Positions 34,935 to 44,949 of a DNA stretch of 64,000 nt are shown piece by piece. The translations under genes and the position numbers were made by a program. This stretch comes from Tetrapyrgos nigripes (Eukaryota; Basidiomycota; Agaricomycetes; Agaricales; Campanellaceae). The stretch covers positions 310,001 through 374,000 of the forward strand of contig JAACJM010000015.1 in assembly GCA_013368315.1 (NCBI GenBank), written 5' to 3'. The stretch's first letter is position 1, and each line of letters starts with the position of its first letter. The notes below the pieces were generated by a model. The model made no database searches. It saw only the letters and a list, made by a program, of their open reading frames with translations, and was not told where the DNA came from.

Positions 34935-36843
34935 TTACTTCTGCGTCTGCTTCTCAGGCTACAGAGAACACAGAGAACAAGGAAAGGAAAGCGGATCGTC
35001 AGTCAGTCTAAGGGTATTAAACACCGAAAAATACAAGGGACTCACTGTGACCGGGGAAGCCCATACAAGATTGTTTATCGACGGCTTTGTGGGCTTGACT
35101 CGCTTGACATTGCTAAGCGTCTGACGGAACTTGCTGAATAGTTCAGAAGTCTCTTTGTCGCCAGCGGGAGTAGCGTCTCCTTCCGGAGAAGGAGGCTGCC
35201 AATAGTCATGTTGGTTGGCAGACGGGTCGACGATGCGAGGCACGCTTGGGCTCGTCACAGTTTTCTTGGCACTGTGCACCTGTGCCATTCGTGCCTTCGC
35301 CCAGGTCGAGTGATCGAGAGTGATATCTGGCGGTGAAAGGTTACATTAGTGTCTGCAACATTGATAACGAATGAGATGAATGATTGCTTACTCGTTGAGA
35401 TACCGAGATCGTAGTAGCACTCAGAATCATCTGAATCCTCTGAATCGTCTCCGTCATGCTTGGGCAGGGGGCTGTTTCCCCTGTCGGGAGTAGATGCTAA
35501 AAAGGGAACAAGGACAAGTCAGTAAGCGAGTTATGAATGTTGATGACAATGATTAAGCACTCACGTCCTGAAGAGGATGAATTAGACCACGAGTCATCGA
35601 GATCGGGAAGCGCCAATTCAGCTGAATCAAACTCCAACTCGGGAGTAGGTTCGGGTTTGAAGGTGGGAAGCCAGTTCTCGAGTTCAGAGACAGTTCGGAA
35701 AGTGATGGAGGGCAGGAGAGGCTCTGAGACGGAACGGCCAGGTGCGACGATAGCTTGGTGTCGAGGACGTTTGGGTGCGCTTCCACCGTCGGACTCGGAG
35801 AGACGACGCTTGCGGCGGTTGGCAGGTGGAGCAGACGTGGGATAGCTGGGAGATGACGCGGCGGGAGGTGATGGAGTAGAAGAGGGAGTAGTGGAGGGAG
35901 TAGATTTGACCTCTTCGTCATCATCAGACCTATTGAATACAAATGTCAGTGTATGCACGAAACACATGTACAAAAGAACACACCTGCGTCGCTTCTTGGA
36001 TTGCGTTTGCGCTGGGACGTCGTCATCCTGAGCCTGTCGTTTCAGGCTAGTCGTAGGAATGAAAGGAATAAAGGTGACACGGGATTGTTGTTTTGCGGGA
36101 ATGGATGGTTCTTCTTCGGCATAGACGAGGGATTGAGCTGGCTTCGGCGACTCGTCATCGGAGAACGACCTCGCTTCTGAAACAGACCTCGACGAAGACT
36201 GCGACGCGTCGTCATCGAACATAGCCATGGCACGGTGACGCATGTTTTCGAAGGCTTCGTCGTACACCGAAGGTTTGCGGAATCGTCCCTTCTGAGGTTG
36301 GAAGTAGCGGAAAGCTTCTGAGATGAGCTCCTTGCGAGTTTTGAATTTCTGGCGCAACGCGTTCCAACCGATGTACTTCCTGGCGTCAATGAACCAGTTG
36401 TCGACGGATTTACGAGAGAAACCAGCCGCTTCGCCTAGTTCTTCGCGCGTTTCGAGGGAGGGGTAGGGTTCATGGAGGTTGGCTAACAGCCACTCGTGGG
36501 CTGACCGCATGTAGCGCTGTGGTTTGGGGCATTCCTGGATATCCTTACCAGTGCTTGTCGCACTAGCCTTCTGGATGAACCGTTTCATGACACCATCAGC
36601 GAATACTTCCAGATCCAGAAACGTTTGGCATAGAACCTCCATTTCGGACGCGACGCAGTCTGCTATGCGTCCCGTGTCCTCATTCAATAAGACTTCGGAA
36701 TGAGGGGATTGGAGATCAGTACAAAATCCATCCCACTGAGAGGCAAAGGCTGGAAGCGTAGAAGATAGATGAGAGTCAAAGAATTGATCAAGAGTCGAGA
36801 GAAGTCGACTGTCCAAGTCGTCTGGGGGATGGACGAGAGTCAT
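34935..36843 (-). CDS. HD1: matA mating-type homeodomain protein, HD1 class, about 544 aa
   Basis: One half of the heterodimeric HD1-HD2 transcription factor that switches on dikaryotic growth when partners from different mating types meet. Five exons: 36843-35984, 35929-35565, 35496-35392, 35326-35046 and 34958-34935. The N-terminal 100 residues (LLSTLDQFFDSHLSSTLPAF...) are the dimerisation/discrimination region. The homeodomain, about residues 112-172, has SAHEWLLANLHEPYPS, then SVDNWFIDARKYIGWNAL; the PYPS loop and the atypical WFIDAR recognition helix are HD1 (TALE-like) marks. Basic patches KKRRR and RRKRR could be nuclear signals. The C-terminal half is Ser/Pro/acid-rich, fitting an activation region. 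ATGs at 36843 and, in frame upstream, 36912 are both possible; I chose the one just before the conserved region. Confidence 0.9.
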
Positions 36844-37064
36844 GGTAGGTGTTGAAAGTTGAGCGGTATGCGCGCCAAGAGTGAAATACTTCCCAGTTGA
36901 AACTCCGCTCATTGTCCCCCGTGGAAACGCATATCCTAAATGGGCGAACAAAAGGATGTGACACGTCATAATAGTCACATACAAACACCGTGTCAAAATA
37001 AAGACATACCCAGTTTCTCTCAACCTTCTCTCATCTTTCGCCACAGGCTGAATCCAGCCTCACC
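36844..37064. promoter_or_regulatory. Divergent HD1-HD2 promoter
   Basis: 221 bp separate the two start codons. Everything needed for both genes, including any HD1-HD2 autoregulatory site, must lie here or inside the genes. No clear TATA box is seen. An HD1-frame ORF runs through most of it, so some could be HD1 leader. Confidence 0.6.
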
Positions 37065-39276
37065 ATGTCACACACCGATCTCCTACGACGAGCAATAAAT
37101 GATGCGAAGTCTATTCAGGAGCTTTTCTCTAAACATGCACCACAGCACCCTCCCCCTCCTCCAGATGTTCCTTTTGCACCTCTTCATCTAATAGTTCCAG
37201 ACACCTTTCTCGCAGCGGCTCATGGTTCTCAACTGCAGGAGCGAAGTCGAAGTATTCTTCTCCAGTCAGTAGAAGATCTCAAGTCAAGCTGTGGAGATAT
37301 TTTCTCTCGTGTCTGGAATGATCTATGGGCCAGTACATCCACTCATCCGGCTACCCGTTCCCTTTTTCCATCCCTCATCAACCGCTTTCGCCTCAGCGTC
37401 CAGATACTCTTCGATAGAGAGTTACACCGGCTTCTTTCTACGATTTCCGAACTCCGCTACGACGACTTTGAAGAACAGCGCCAGTCATTCAATAACGTAT
37501 GTGTTGCTTGTCCAGGTTATCCAAATTTTAACCGTTTATGCCCTTTCCGTTCTTCAGGACTACATTCCTTTCCTGCAGCGATATTTCGAATACGACTCTT
37601 ACCCCACTGCCCAGGATCGCGAGATCATGGCGCAGAAATCCGGAATGACTGCCAGGCAAATCGAAGTTTGGGTAACTCATCCTCAACCTCTTCTCAAGAT
37701 AGTCCTTTCTCATTTTTGTTTTCAGTTCCAGAACCACCGACGAGTGGCGAAAAAGACTGGCGCAAAGATCACCAAGAGAGAAGATACCTCCAAGTCCTCT
37801 TTCACCTTTATCAGACAACAAGTTCCCGCACAACAGACCCACGAGCAGAAAATGCAAGAGATTGAGCAGCAAGTACGAATTGAAGTGGCTCAACAAGAAC
37901 TGACGCACAAGGTATGCATGAGGTTTCAGTAGATCCTTTGTTCCGCTTTTGACATGTTATCCCAGTCTGTAGGCGCTCCTCGATATCTTCGCTTCCCTGG
38001 TGCCGTCGACCTGCTCAATCCTTCTCGCCCTCCCTGCGCTTATCCAGTCGTTTTCAAAGCTCCACCAGAATCCCATCAGTTCCAGCATCGAGATTGGCGA
38101 CCTCACTTCCCACCCCCACCATGGCTGCGCCAAGGCGTGAGGGAACAGCCCCGAACTGAAAAGGAGGTCAAGGCTAGGCAAAAGGCAACTCATGCTGCAT
38201 ACGAGAAGATGCTCGCACAATTTGCCTTACTATCCGTCCGTGATACAACCAAGGTAGACGCTTCGAAGCCTCCTGCAGCGACTTTCGCCATCTATCACGT
38301 CCCTTCGCCTGCCCCTCATCCATCTTTTCTTCGTTCTGGCAGTGCGACACCATCGAGGATTTCTGCAGCTTCTGCGCAGGCTTCGCAAGGTCGCAGGAGA
38401 AAAGCTGCTCCTCTTCCCAAACGCACACCAAAGAATCCTGTGCGCCGTTCAACTCCATACACCGGAGTATATGCGACGACATATTCTTCCAGGAACTTGG
38501 AATCTCAATCTACGTCATCACCTTCTCGTACTCCATCTTTAGAAGAATCGTCACCGACGCCATCTTCTTCACACTCTCGCACTCCATCACTGGAATTACC
38601 ATCGTCGTCCCCACAATCTCGTACTCCATCGTACGAGTTCCCTCCTACCCCCTCAGCATTAGGCAATCTATCCCTGGAGTTGCCAGCTACATCCTATGCA
38701 GTCGAATCTGCTCTGTCAATGGACTTCTCAATTGCCGCCTCCGAGTCTTTTGCTCTGTCACTAGATTTCCCATCAGAGTCTTTTGCTCCGTCGTTAGAGC
38801 TCCCATTAAACCTCCCAGAAAGTACACCTTCACCCTTGGATTCTTATCCTCCGTCAGCATTCGAACTATCACCCTCTCCCTCTTTCCCATCCTCTTCCCT
38901 CACCCGACAGCCCTCGGCGTCAAGTCTCATCAGTTTGGCTTCATCGTCATCATCCACAGATTCATTATTCCCCATTACTCCCGACTCCTCCACCGTCGAC
39001 CTTCCCGGATACCTTCCTCCCGTCACCATCGTCGACCCGGACGTGCAAAACTACCTCAACGACCTTTTTGCTCCTAACCTCCAGTTATTCCCCGACTTGT
39101 CGAACGTGGCTTCGTCTTCGTTCGACTCTTCTACCCTCGGCTCGGGACTGGGCCTGGGGTCGTTTGATGATCCATTCGGCTTTGACGGGGCGAAGGACGC
39201 GTTGAACCCTGCGATGTTCAGCAGCTTCAGTGATCTTAATAGCTTCAGTGTGTCTGGGACGGGGATGGCGATATAA
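37065..39276 (+). CDS. HD2: matA mating-type homeodomain protein, HD2 class, 680 aa
   Basis: Partner of HD1; the HD2 homeodomain supplies the main DNA contacts of the dimer. Four exons: 37065-37496, 37558-37671, 37726-37911 and 37966-39276. The N-terminal 135 residues form the variable dimerisation part. The homeodomain, about residues 140-195, reads FLQRYFEYDSYPTAQDREIM, SGMTARQIEVW and, across an intron placed exactly after the Trp codon, FQNHRRVAKK, so the invariant W, F, N and R of helix 3 are present. A helical, Gln/Glu-rich stretch follows, then a long Ser/Pro-rich tail with three SRTPS repeats around 38530-38640 and repeats of SFA-SLEL type, typical of a disordered effector region. The intron inside the recognition helix is a known feature of HD2 genes in several mushrooms as I recall. 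Confidence 0.92.
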
Positions 39277-41166
39277 ATATTGGCACCGGAGAGATGTTTG
39301 GGTGTTTCTGATTTCGTCGGTTGGCGAAATTGACGACGACGATGTTGTGGGTTTCCCGCGACTCTAGTTCTATGGACGAGAGTTTAGCGATGCATCCCAC
39401 CTATCATGCATCATTATTGGGTCACTTCGTGGATCTGTGGATGCATAGAAGGCTTGACCTTGGATGGCGATATGCCATGGAGATGGTCACGCCAGAGTTC
39501 CCTCTGCGAATATAGCATGCGAGGGTATGACGGACGAGGACATTTGGTGTTGAAAGACGTTACTCAACTTCTTTTCTTGTCACTCGACTTGTCTGCTCTG
39601 CTTCCCTACTCAACTTTTCGTTTGCTTTTGCTTATACCCTCCCGCCCCCATCCTCTAATCGTTAATCGCTCTGTTCTCGTTTTTGCTGTTTGTCTGTTTT
39701 CCCATTGCTCTCCGGTATCTCATTTTCACTTATCTGTGTATACTATAATCTGACCCTCGTAGCCTCCTCTGCATTTGCTGTTCATCTATCTGCTTTGTCT
39801 GCTTTTTCCCTTTCTCTTTCTTCTCGTGGTTTCGGCCTTTGTCCCGCCTTCGCCTTCGCCTTCTCCCCGTTTCAGCTTCTACCTCTGCCTTGGTTTTTAT
39901 TTTTCTATTTCTATTTTTCTATTTCTATCTGTCTCTGTCTTCAAAGTAACAAACAAATTGTATCATTACCGTCATAGTCGCATTTGCATTTGCATATCTG
40001 GAATGTATATCTTTTTTTTTTGCCGCAGCTGCTGATTATCTCACAGCTGTGGTCATCCTCACAATTTCGTGCGATTGATGTTGGAGTGAGCCTCAACTTT
40101 CAACTTCAAGATCCGGGCTCTTAGAAGTTACTACATAGCAAGGTCGATGGGGCTCATTTGCGAGTGGAATGCTCTGGGTGCGGGTGAGTGCAGCCTTTTC
40201 GTACATGGAATCTAGACATGACCCTTTCTTCGGGGCCTCTAGGACACAAATACTCTTTCAGGAGGTTCAAACGTTCTTTCATCACCCGGCTACGGCGAAA
40301 CTCATCCGCCTCTAGGACATAAATACACATTTTCAGAAGGTTCAAACGTTCTTTCATCACCCGGCCACGGCAAAACCCCCCATCGGAACCCCGCAAATTG
40401 CTGCCCCATCTACACGAGGACGACATATTCTCCAGGATCGTTTCTACTGAATGTCGTTTAAAGCGCTCTAGATGCTTTGCATTACCAAAAGCGATCTACA
40501 GCGATCCCAGTCTTATACAGGTACCAAGAATTCACGGAAATCACCGTTGGTTTGGTGTTACTTTACGTCTTTGTTATTTTTTCCCTTTCGGCTTAGGTTC
40601 TCGCAGAAACAAGCTCTTACTAGCTACCTGCACTGGATACCTGACAATCCAAACCATCTAGGGACCCACTGCAACACCGTTGAAGACCCTTATGTCCTTG
40701 CTCATCAATGAAGCGCTCCAAGATACTGTTGTCAACGAAAGTAACTCGTTACTCAGGAGGTGCACTAGTGTTCGAAAGATAAGGATTTGCTCTTTAACAA
40801 CATGATCCGCCCGGATCTCTATGTTTTGTTGATTTGTTGATTCCATCAAACATCTGATGGCACATTGCAAGTACTATTTTTTCTTTGATATTCGAGGATA
40901 TTCGTCGGTGGATCGCTCAGACTCGTCACAGACTGAAGTGGAAAACACCTTGCTACGGTATACTCCGGCTGCAGAAGGTCGTGCGTCCTTATCTCCAGCT
41001 TTTTGCACAAGTGCCTAGCGCTCATCACCATCTTGTTTCTGACCAATTACTGACGCAGCATTCGGCCTCGTGTGAGTACCAGTGCTATCGTATATCAGAA
41101 AAAATACTAGTGGATTTCTATCTTGTGTCCTTTTTCTACTTAACTTCCCTCCTCTTTGTATCCTGA
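39277..41166. other. Gap between HD2 and the kinase-like gene
   Basis: About 1.9 kb. From about 39545 to 40020 the plus strand is almost all pyrimidine (C/T), probably HD2 3' UTR and trailer. A 73-bp direct repeat lies at 40236-40381. From 40400 to 41160 short open frames occur on both strands without family signal. No homeodomain relic is recognised, though a decayed gene cannot be excluded. Confidence 0.45.
40236..40381. repeat. 73-bp direct tandem repeat, two copies
   Basis: Copy 1 starts at 40236 and copy 2 at 40309, both with CCTCTAGGACA and sharing the core GGTTCAAACGTTCTTTCATC followed by ACCCGGC. The copies differ by a few substitutions and a small indel. Not coding in any frame that I can support. 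Confidence 0.8.
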
Positions 41167-42706
41167 ATGGGAATCATTCGCAGTGTCATGATGTCTTCGT
41201 CTAGCTCCTTTGACAACATATCAGGAGCTCATTTGTTTAAAAACAGGATCAGCACTGTGGGACGAGACATGATAAACCATTCTGCTCACCATCATTATTA
41301 TTTGGTGAGAGGCTGGACGGGGGAACTGGGATGCGACTCTGCTTGGATCCCGGGACGTCTCTCTAGCACGGTAGGCTTCTTTCTTCGGGCTTGGGATGAA
41401 TAACTCACTCAAACTGTTCCTTGAACGACAGAATCATGTTGAGCTGGAAGATATCGACTTCATGGACGAACTTCATAAACGATCCCATTACAGGGCCCAC
41501 TCTGCAAAAGTTCATGGACGTTTTGTAGTCGTCAAGGTCTTCCAAGGACCGCAAGCAGAACGAGTATGCTAATGGCATGTCTTTCATAATTGTCGCTGAC
41601 GTGTTCTTCCTCTTCAGTGTTTTGAGAGAGCATGCGTTATGAGCCGTGGGTTGATGTGAGTGTTTCCTGCAGTCGAGTGTCGTTCTCTGAATATAAAACG
41701 CTGCCTCAGCCATCCCACAATCTTACACATGAAAGCAACCTCATCTCCCACCTCCGACATCAAATTCCTGATTTTTAATAGCAGTAAGCCAAAACTCCAC
41801 TCTCCCAACTCTTCGAAAAGCATTAATATGATGCATCCTCTTTAAAGATAATGGCGAGTTCGGTGCTGTCGAGTATCGCATTGCTTTGGCTCTGAGAGAA
41901 GGTCTTCCTGACCACAGTGTCCGAATGGGCTTTCAGATCGTGGGTGGCAATGTACAGGGTCATCTTTTTGTTCGGTCCTGATTTCCGTCTTCTCGCGCTC
42001 ATCTATGTATAGGTCGGTGGAATGTCGGTGAGTTTTGTGGCTGATCTTTGATAAATTGCTTTCTAGGTTCTGACAATGCATCTCTTGAAGGCAGCGCTTG
42101 ATTACCTCTCTAGTTCAGGGGTGCCAGTTGACTGTATGAAGAAGGAGGTCCGTGAAGCTAATCTGCCACGCCCCTTGACTATGCACAGCTAAAACGCCAC
42201 CACAGGACTTTGAGGTATACCTTACCAATGAAGACAAAGTGCTACTCAATATCGACAGCTGTTCAACCCGCTGCAATCCCGTTATCAACGGCGCCAAGGA
42301 TGAAAACGTTTGGACACTATTCCATGGTCTCTGTACAAAGTTGTTTAGGGACGCCAACCATCTACTTAATGACCTGACACCGCTTTACAGTATGCTGTTT
42401 ATTGCGCCTTTCCCATTGTGTCTCTCTTACTATTGATCATTCTCAGATAGCATTGAAAGAGACAAATCTCTAAACCCGCGACGAGGTTTAATATGGAGAC
42501 GATCTCCTCGCGAAATTGCTTCTGTAGCCTCTGTTGCTCAGCAGTACCAAGGGTATCTTCGGATTCTTTCCGCTGTTGCCCCGACACTTCCTGTGTTTAA
42601 AGCGGAACGGCAAGCAGGACCGTTGGGACATAGATGTCCAAGCTATGTTCAAGAGGAGGTGATCCTCACCTCTCACATCAGCCACAACGCCATCATTTCA
42701 CATTGA
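41167..42706 (+). CDS. Kinase-like hypothetical protein of a mushroom-expanded family, 336 aa
   Basis: Lies between HD2 and bfg, where most mushrooms have little else. Eight exons: 41167-41304, 41432-41563, 41618-41655, 41710-41783, 41848-41951, 42067-42147, 42206-42389 and 42447-42706, all in phase. N-terminus FDNISGAHLFKNRISTVGRD is the opening I associate with a large agaric family whose core resembles a protein kinase N-lobe: HGRFVVVKVFQGPQAER (VVVK as the ATP-lysine strand), SRGLIHPTILHMKATSSP (helix C to strand 4), then ALDYLSSSGVP and VYLTNEDKVLLNID in place of the catalytic loop. No HRD or DFG motif is visible, so it is probably a pseudokinase. The C-terminus RRGLIWRRSPREIASVAS-VAQQYQGYL is also family-typical. 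Introns of 127 and 115 nt are long for the region. ATG at 41188 is an alternative start. Confidence 0.65.
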
Positions 42707-43083
42707 TATTTAGCTGTGGTTTGCGTTTCGTGCTCTTCTGTTACTATTGATATGCTTACACTTGAAGCTCTTACACTTGAAGCTTGTACATCTCTAATCG
42801 AACAGACCCTCGCTATCACACTTATGCTTAAACTTTCTACACTTGTCCGGAGTTCCTGTAGCAGTCTTTCCGAGAATTGTACTGACGTCGAGCATCAGCA
42901 ACAATGCCATCATTTCGCATTGATTTTTAGCTGTGGTTTGCGTTTCGTACTCTTCTGTTACTATTGATATGCTTACACTTACAGCTTGTACATCTCTCTA
43001 ATCGAACGGATCCCCGCTATCATACTTATGCTTATACTACTTCCTACACCTGTTCCGAGTTCCTGTAGCAGTCTTTCCGAGTA
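42690..43083. repeat. Imperfect tandem duplication, period about 217 bp
   Basis: The segment starting CCATCATTT at 42690 recurs at 42907. Shared blocks include TTTAGCTGTGGTTTGCGTTT, CTCTTCTGTTACTATTGATA, GCTTGTACATCTCT and GAGTTCCTGTAGCAGTCTTT. Copy 1 begins inside the last codons of the kinase-like gene, so the duplication copied that gene's 3' end and trailer. Copy 2 has drifted by substitutions and small indels. Confidence 0.8.
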
Positions 43084-43174
43084 CAGTACACCACCGCATC
43101 TGACGAGTGCTTAGTACTTTACATTTCCATTCACAAATAGTTTACAATTTATACATTATTCAACTTGATACCCG

Positions 43175-44155
43175 TCAGAGAAACTTCGAAGCCTAATGAC
43201 ACAAAGACCAATCAGTTCAAGTAACAATCAAGGAATACTGGAACTCACAAGACTCATGAGGCCTCCTGAGTTTGATCCTCCAATAGCACCACCTCCGCCA
43301 AACTTGCTTTGTACAAGCAGCTTCATCACGGTCATCCCCGCACTATTAACAGCATCTTGCTTGTTTCCAGACGTAGCACCACCTGATTGATCAAAGAGTT
43401 TGGAAGCTTCTGCCATGGCCATACTGATGAGGTCTGTTTTGGACTTGCTGCTGGAGCTTTCCGAGCCGGTGGTGAAGCGTTTAAGGACCTGCAGCAGATG
43501 ATAACCAGGACGTCAGTAGAGGTTCTGCTCTGGAGAGTCACAGATAAACGCGTACCTCCAAGGCCGCTGCGCTCCCGATCGAGCTGGCACCCAATGACCC
43601 TGCATTGCCATCAGTGTAAGCCGCTTTGTGCGAGCTTGTAACGTGTTCTTCGTCAATGGGTTTCTCGTGCTCGAACTAGAACCAAAGTCGAATAAGGAAA
43701 GATCAACATCAGATATCGGCTCTAGGAGTCGTCTACACAAGAACAGGTACCTTGTTGTCATTCAGGAAACCCATGGCAGATTTGAAGAGGTCAGTGCCTC
43801 CAGAGCCATTCTGGGATGCCTTTTCAGCGACCTCATCGTGGTTGAGCACTGAAGCAAGGACGAAGAACGCGTCGATTCAGCTCGTTTCAAGGGTAAGAGT
43901 CGTTGATCGTTTCTTACTGTTCATCAAGGAGGATGACGGAGGCTTGTTATCAGGTGAGTTAAACTCTGCTCCACCAGTCTTCTGGACATTGCTGTGGGCT
44001 ATCAATGCGGTAAGAATTGGAGATCGATTGGTACGGAGGAAGTTGAGACAGACATTGGTAGGCGTCTAGGCCATGTTGAGCAAGGTTCATGAATTTATCC
44101 TAGAGGGTGTTTCGTGAGCACAGTGAAAAGGACTCTAAAGGAGGGGTGGTACCAT
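43175..44155 (-). CDS. bfg: Beta-flanking protein (bfg), 201 aa
   Basis: Conserved fungal protein of unknown biochemical role whose gene classically bounds the beta side of the matA locus; it is widely used as a mating-locus landmark. Seven exons: 44155-44153, 44099-44054, 43998-43918, 43848-43751, 43675-43556, 43488-43249 and 43192-43175. The first exon is only the ATG. Family blocks: DKFMNLAQHGLDAY, VLNHDEVAEKASQNGSGG-TDLFKSAMGFL, HEKPIDEEHVTSSHKAAY, GSLGASSIGSAAALEVL, MAMAEASKLFDQSGGATSGN, KQDAVNSAG and the end ASKFL. Gly/Ser/Ala-rich, hydrophilic, no signal peptide. It has a strong promoter signature (CRE then TATAAAAG). Confidence 0.92.
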
Positions 44156-44207
44156 AATGAAGGTTGGTTGTGAAGGTGTAAATGGTTGCAATGGCTGAAC
44201 CGCTGAG

Positions 44208-44231
44208 CTTTTATAAGGAACCCTGACGTCA
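44208..44231 (-). promoter_or_regulatory. bfg promoter: CRE plus TATA box
   Basis: Palindromic TGACGTCA at 44224-44231 lies 8 bp upstream of TATAAAAG (minus strand, 44215-44208), which is 52 bp upstream of the bfg ATG. TGACGTCA is the ATF/CREB-type bZIP site. Confidence 0.65.
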
Positions 44232-44949
44232 TGCAGGCGTATCTGCGCAGCCCCTGTCGCCACATCAGCAAAAAGGTCCCCTACATGTAATGGTCTGTAA
44301 TAGACATCTTACAGCCTGATTATAACCTGATTATAATCTACTTACATAGGGCTTACAGTTTGATTATAGGCAGTACATATTCTAGCTATAATGAGAGTAG
44401 ACTTCTTGTTCCAAGCGTGCATACTAGTAGTACTTAGCTACGTTGATTATATGCTCAATATACGCACCTCATACCTTCCTTATGAGCACCTTGTAAGCTG
44501 ATTACAGCTGATTATACACTGATTACTATTCATTGGGTCGAAGTGACATGTACACTACTAGTAGAAGTGATAGATTTCTGAGAAATCTATCCATATCCTT
44601 GTTCCTCCTTCATTTTCCTTTATAGAACTTGAACAGTAGATACTTTCACATACTATCTGCATTGCTATGTAGCTAGATTTGCCATATTTGCACAGACGTT
44701 TGCCATGGGCTGAAAACGAGGAAAAAATGTCACTTCTACCCAATGAATAGTATGCAGCTATGTTACATGTCACTTACAGGGCTGCCGGCCAAGGGTCCTG
44801 TATGGGCGTTATAGTAGCCCCTCCAATTATAATTACTGTTTTTGCTAATACCACCGTGTCTTAGGTCCAAGAATCATTATTTCGATGCGTAATCTACAGG
44901 CTAATATACACGTTAATACAAGTTCTATAGGCCTTCTTCCTGATCCACG
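44232..44949. other. AT-rich gap between bfg and the alanine-rich gene
   Basis: Contains the MITE-like element at 44524-44752. On either side of it the words CTGATTATA, TTGATTATA and CTGATTACA recur at least seven times between 44300 and 44530, so the flank is itself a patch of short dispersed repeats. No coding frame with splice or family support. Confidence 0.5.
44524..44752. mobile_element. MITE-like element with 24-bp inverted ends and TA flanks
   Basis: The left end CTATTCATTGGGTCGAAG (from 44526) is repeated inverted at the right end (up to 44750) over 24 bp with one mismatch, and both ends are bordered by TA, as expected for a Tc1/mariner-type target duplication. Length about 229 bp, AT-rich, no ORF. 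Inside are two further palindromes: CTACTAGTAG near 44558 and an 11-bp-arm hairpin GATAGATTTCT/AGAAATCTATC near 44568-44590. Confidence 0.65.

Noticed and set aside
36844..37044. 67-codon in-frame N-terminal extension of HD1
   Set aside because: It covers most of the divergent promoter and has hydrophobic, non-homeodomain-type content; the ATG at 36843 (or 36912) is more plausible.
40846..41046. Minus-strand ORF (LEIRTHDLLQPEYTVARCF) as a gene or repeat relic
   Set aside because: No start context, no partner exons, and no recognisable transposon domain.
34013..43174. A second, decayed HD pair in the matA interval
   Set aside because: I searched the gaps by eye for WF-N-R or PYPS homeodomain words on both strands and found none.
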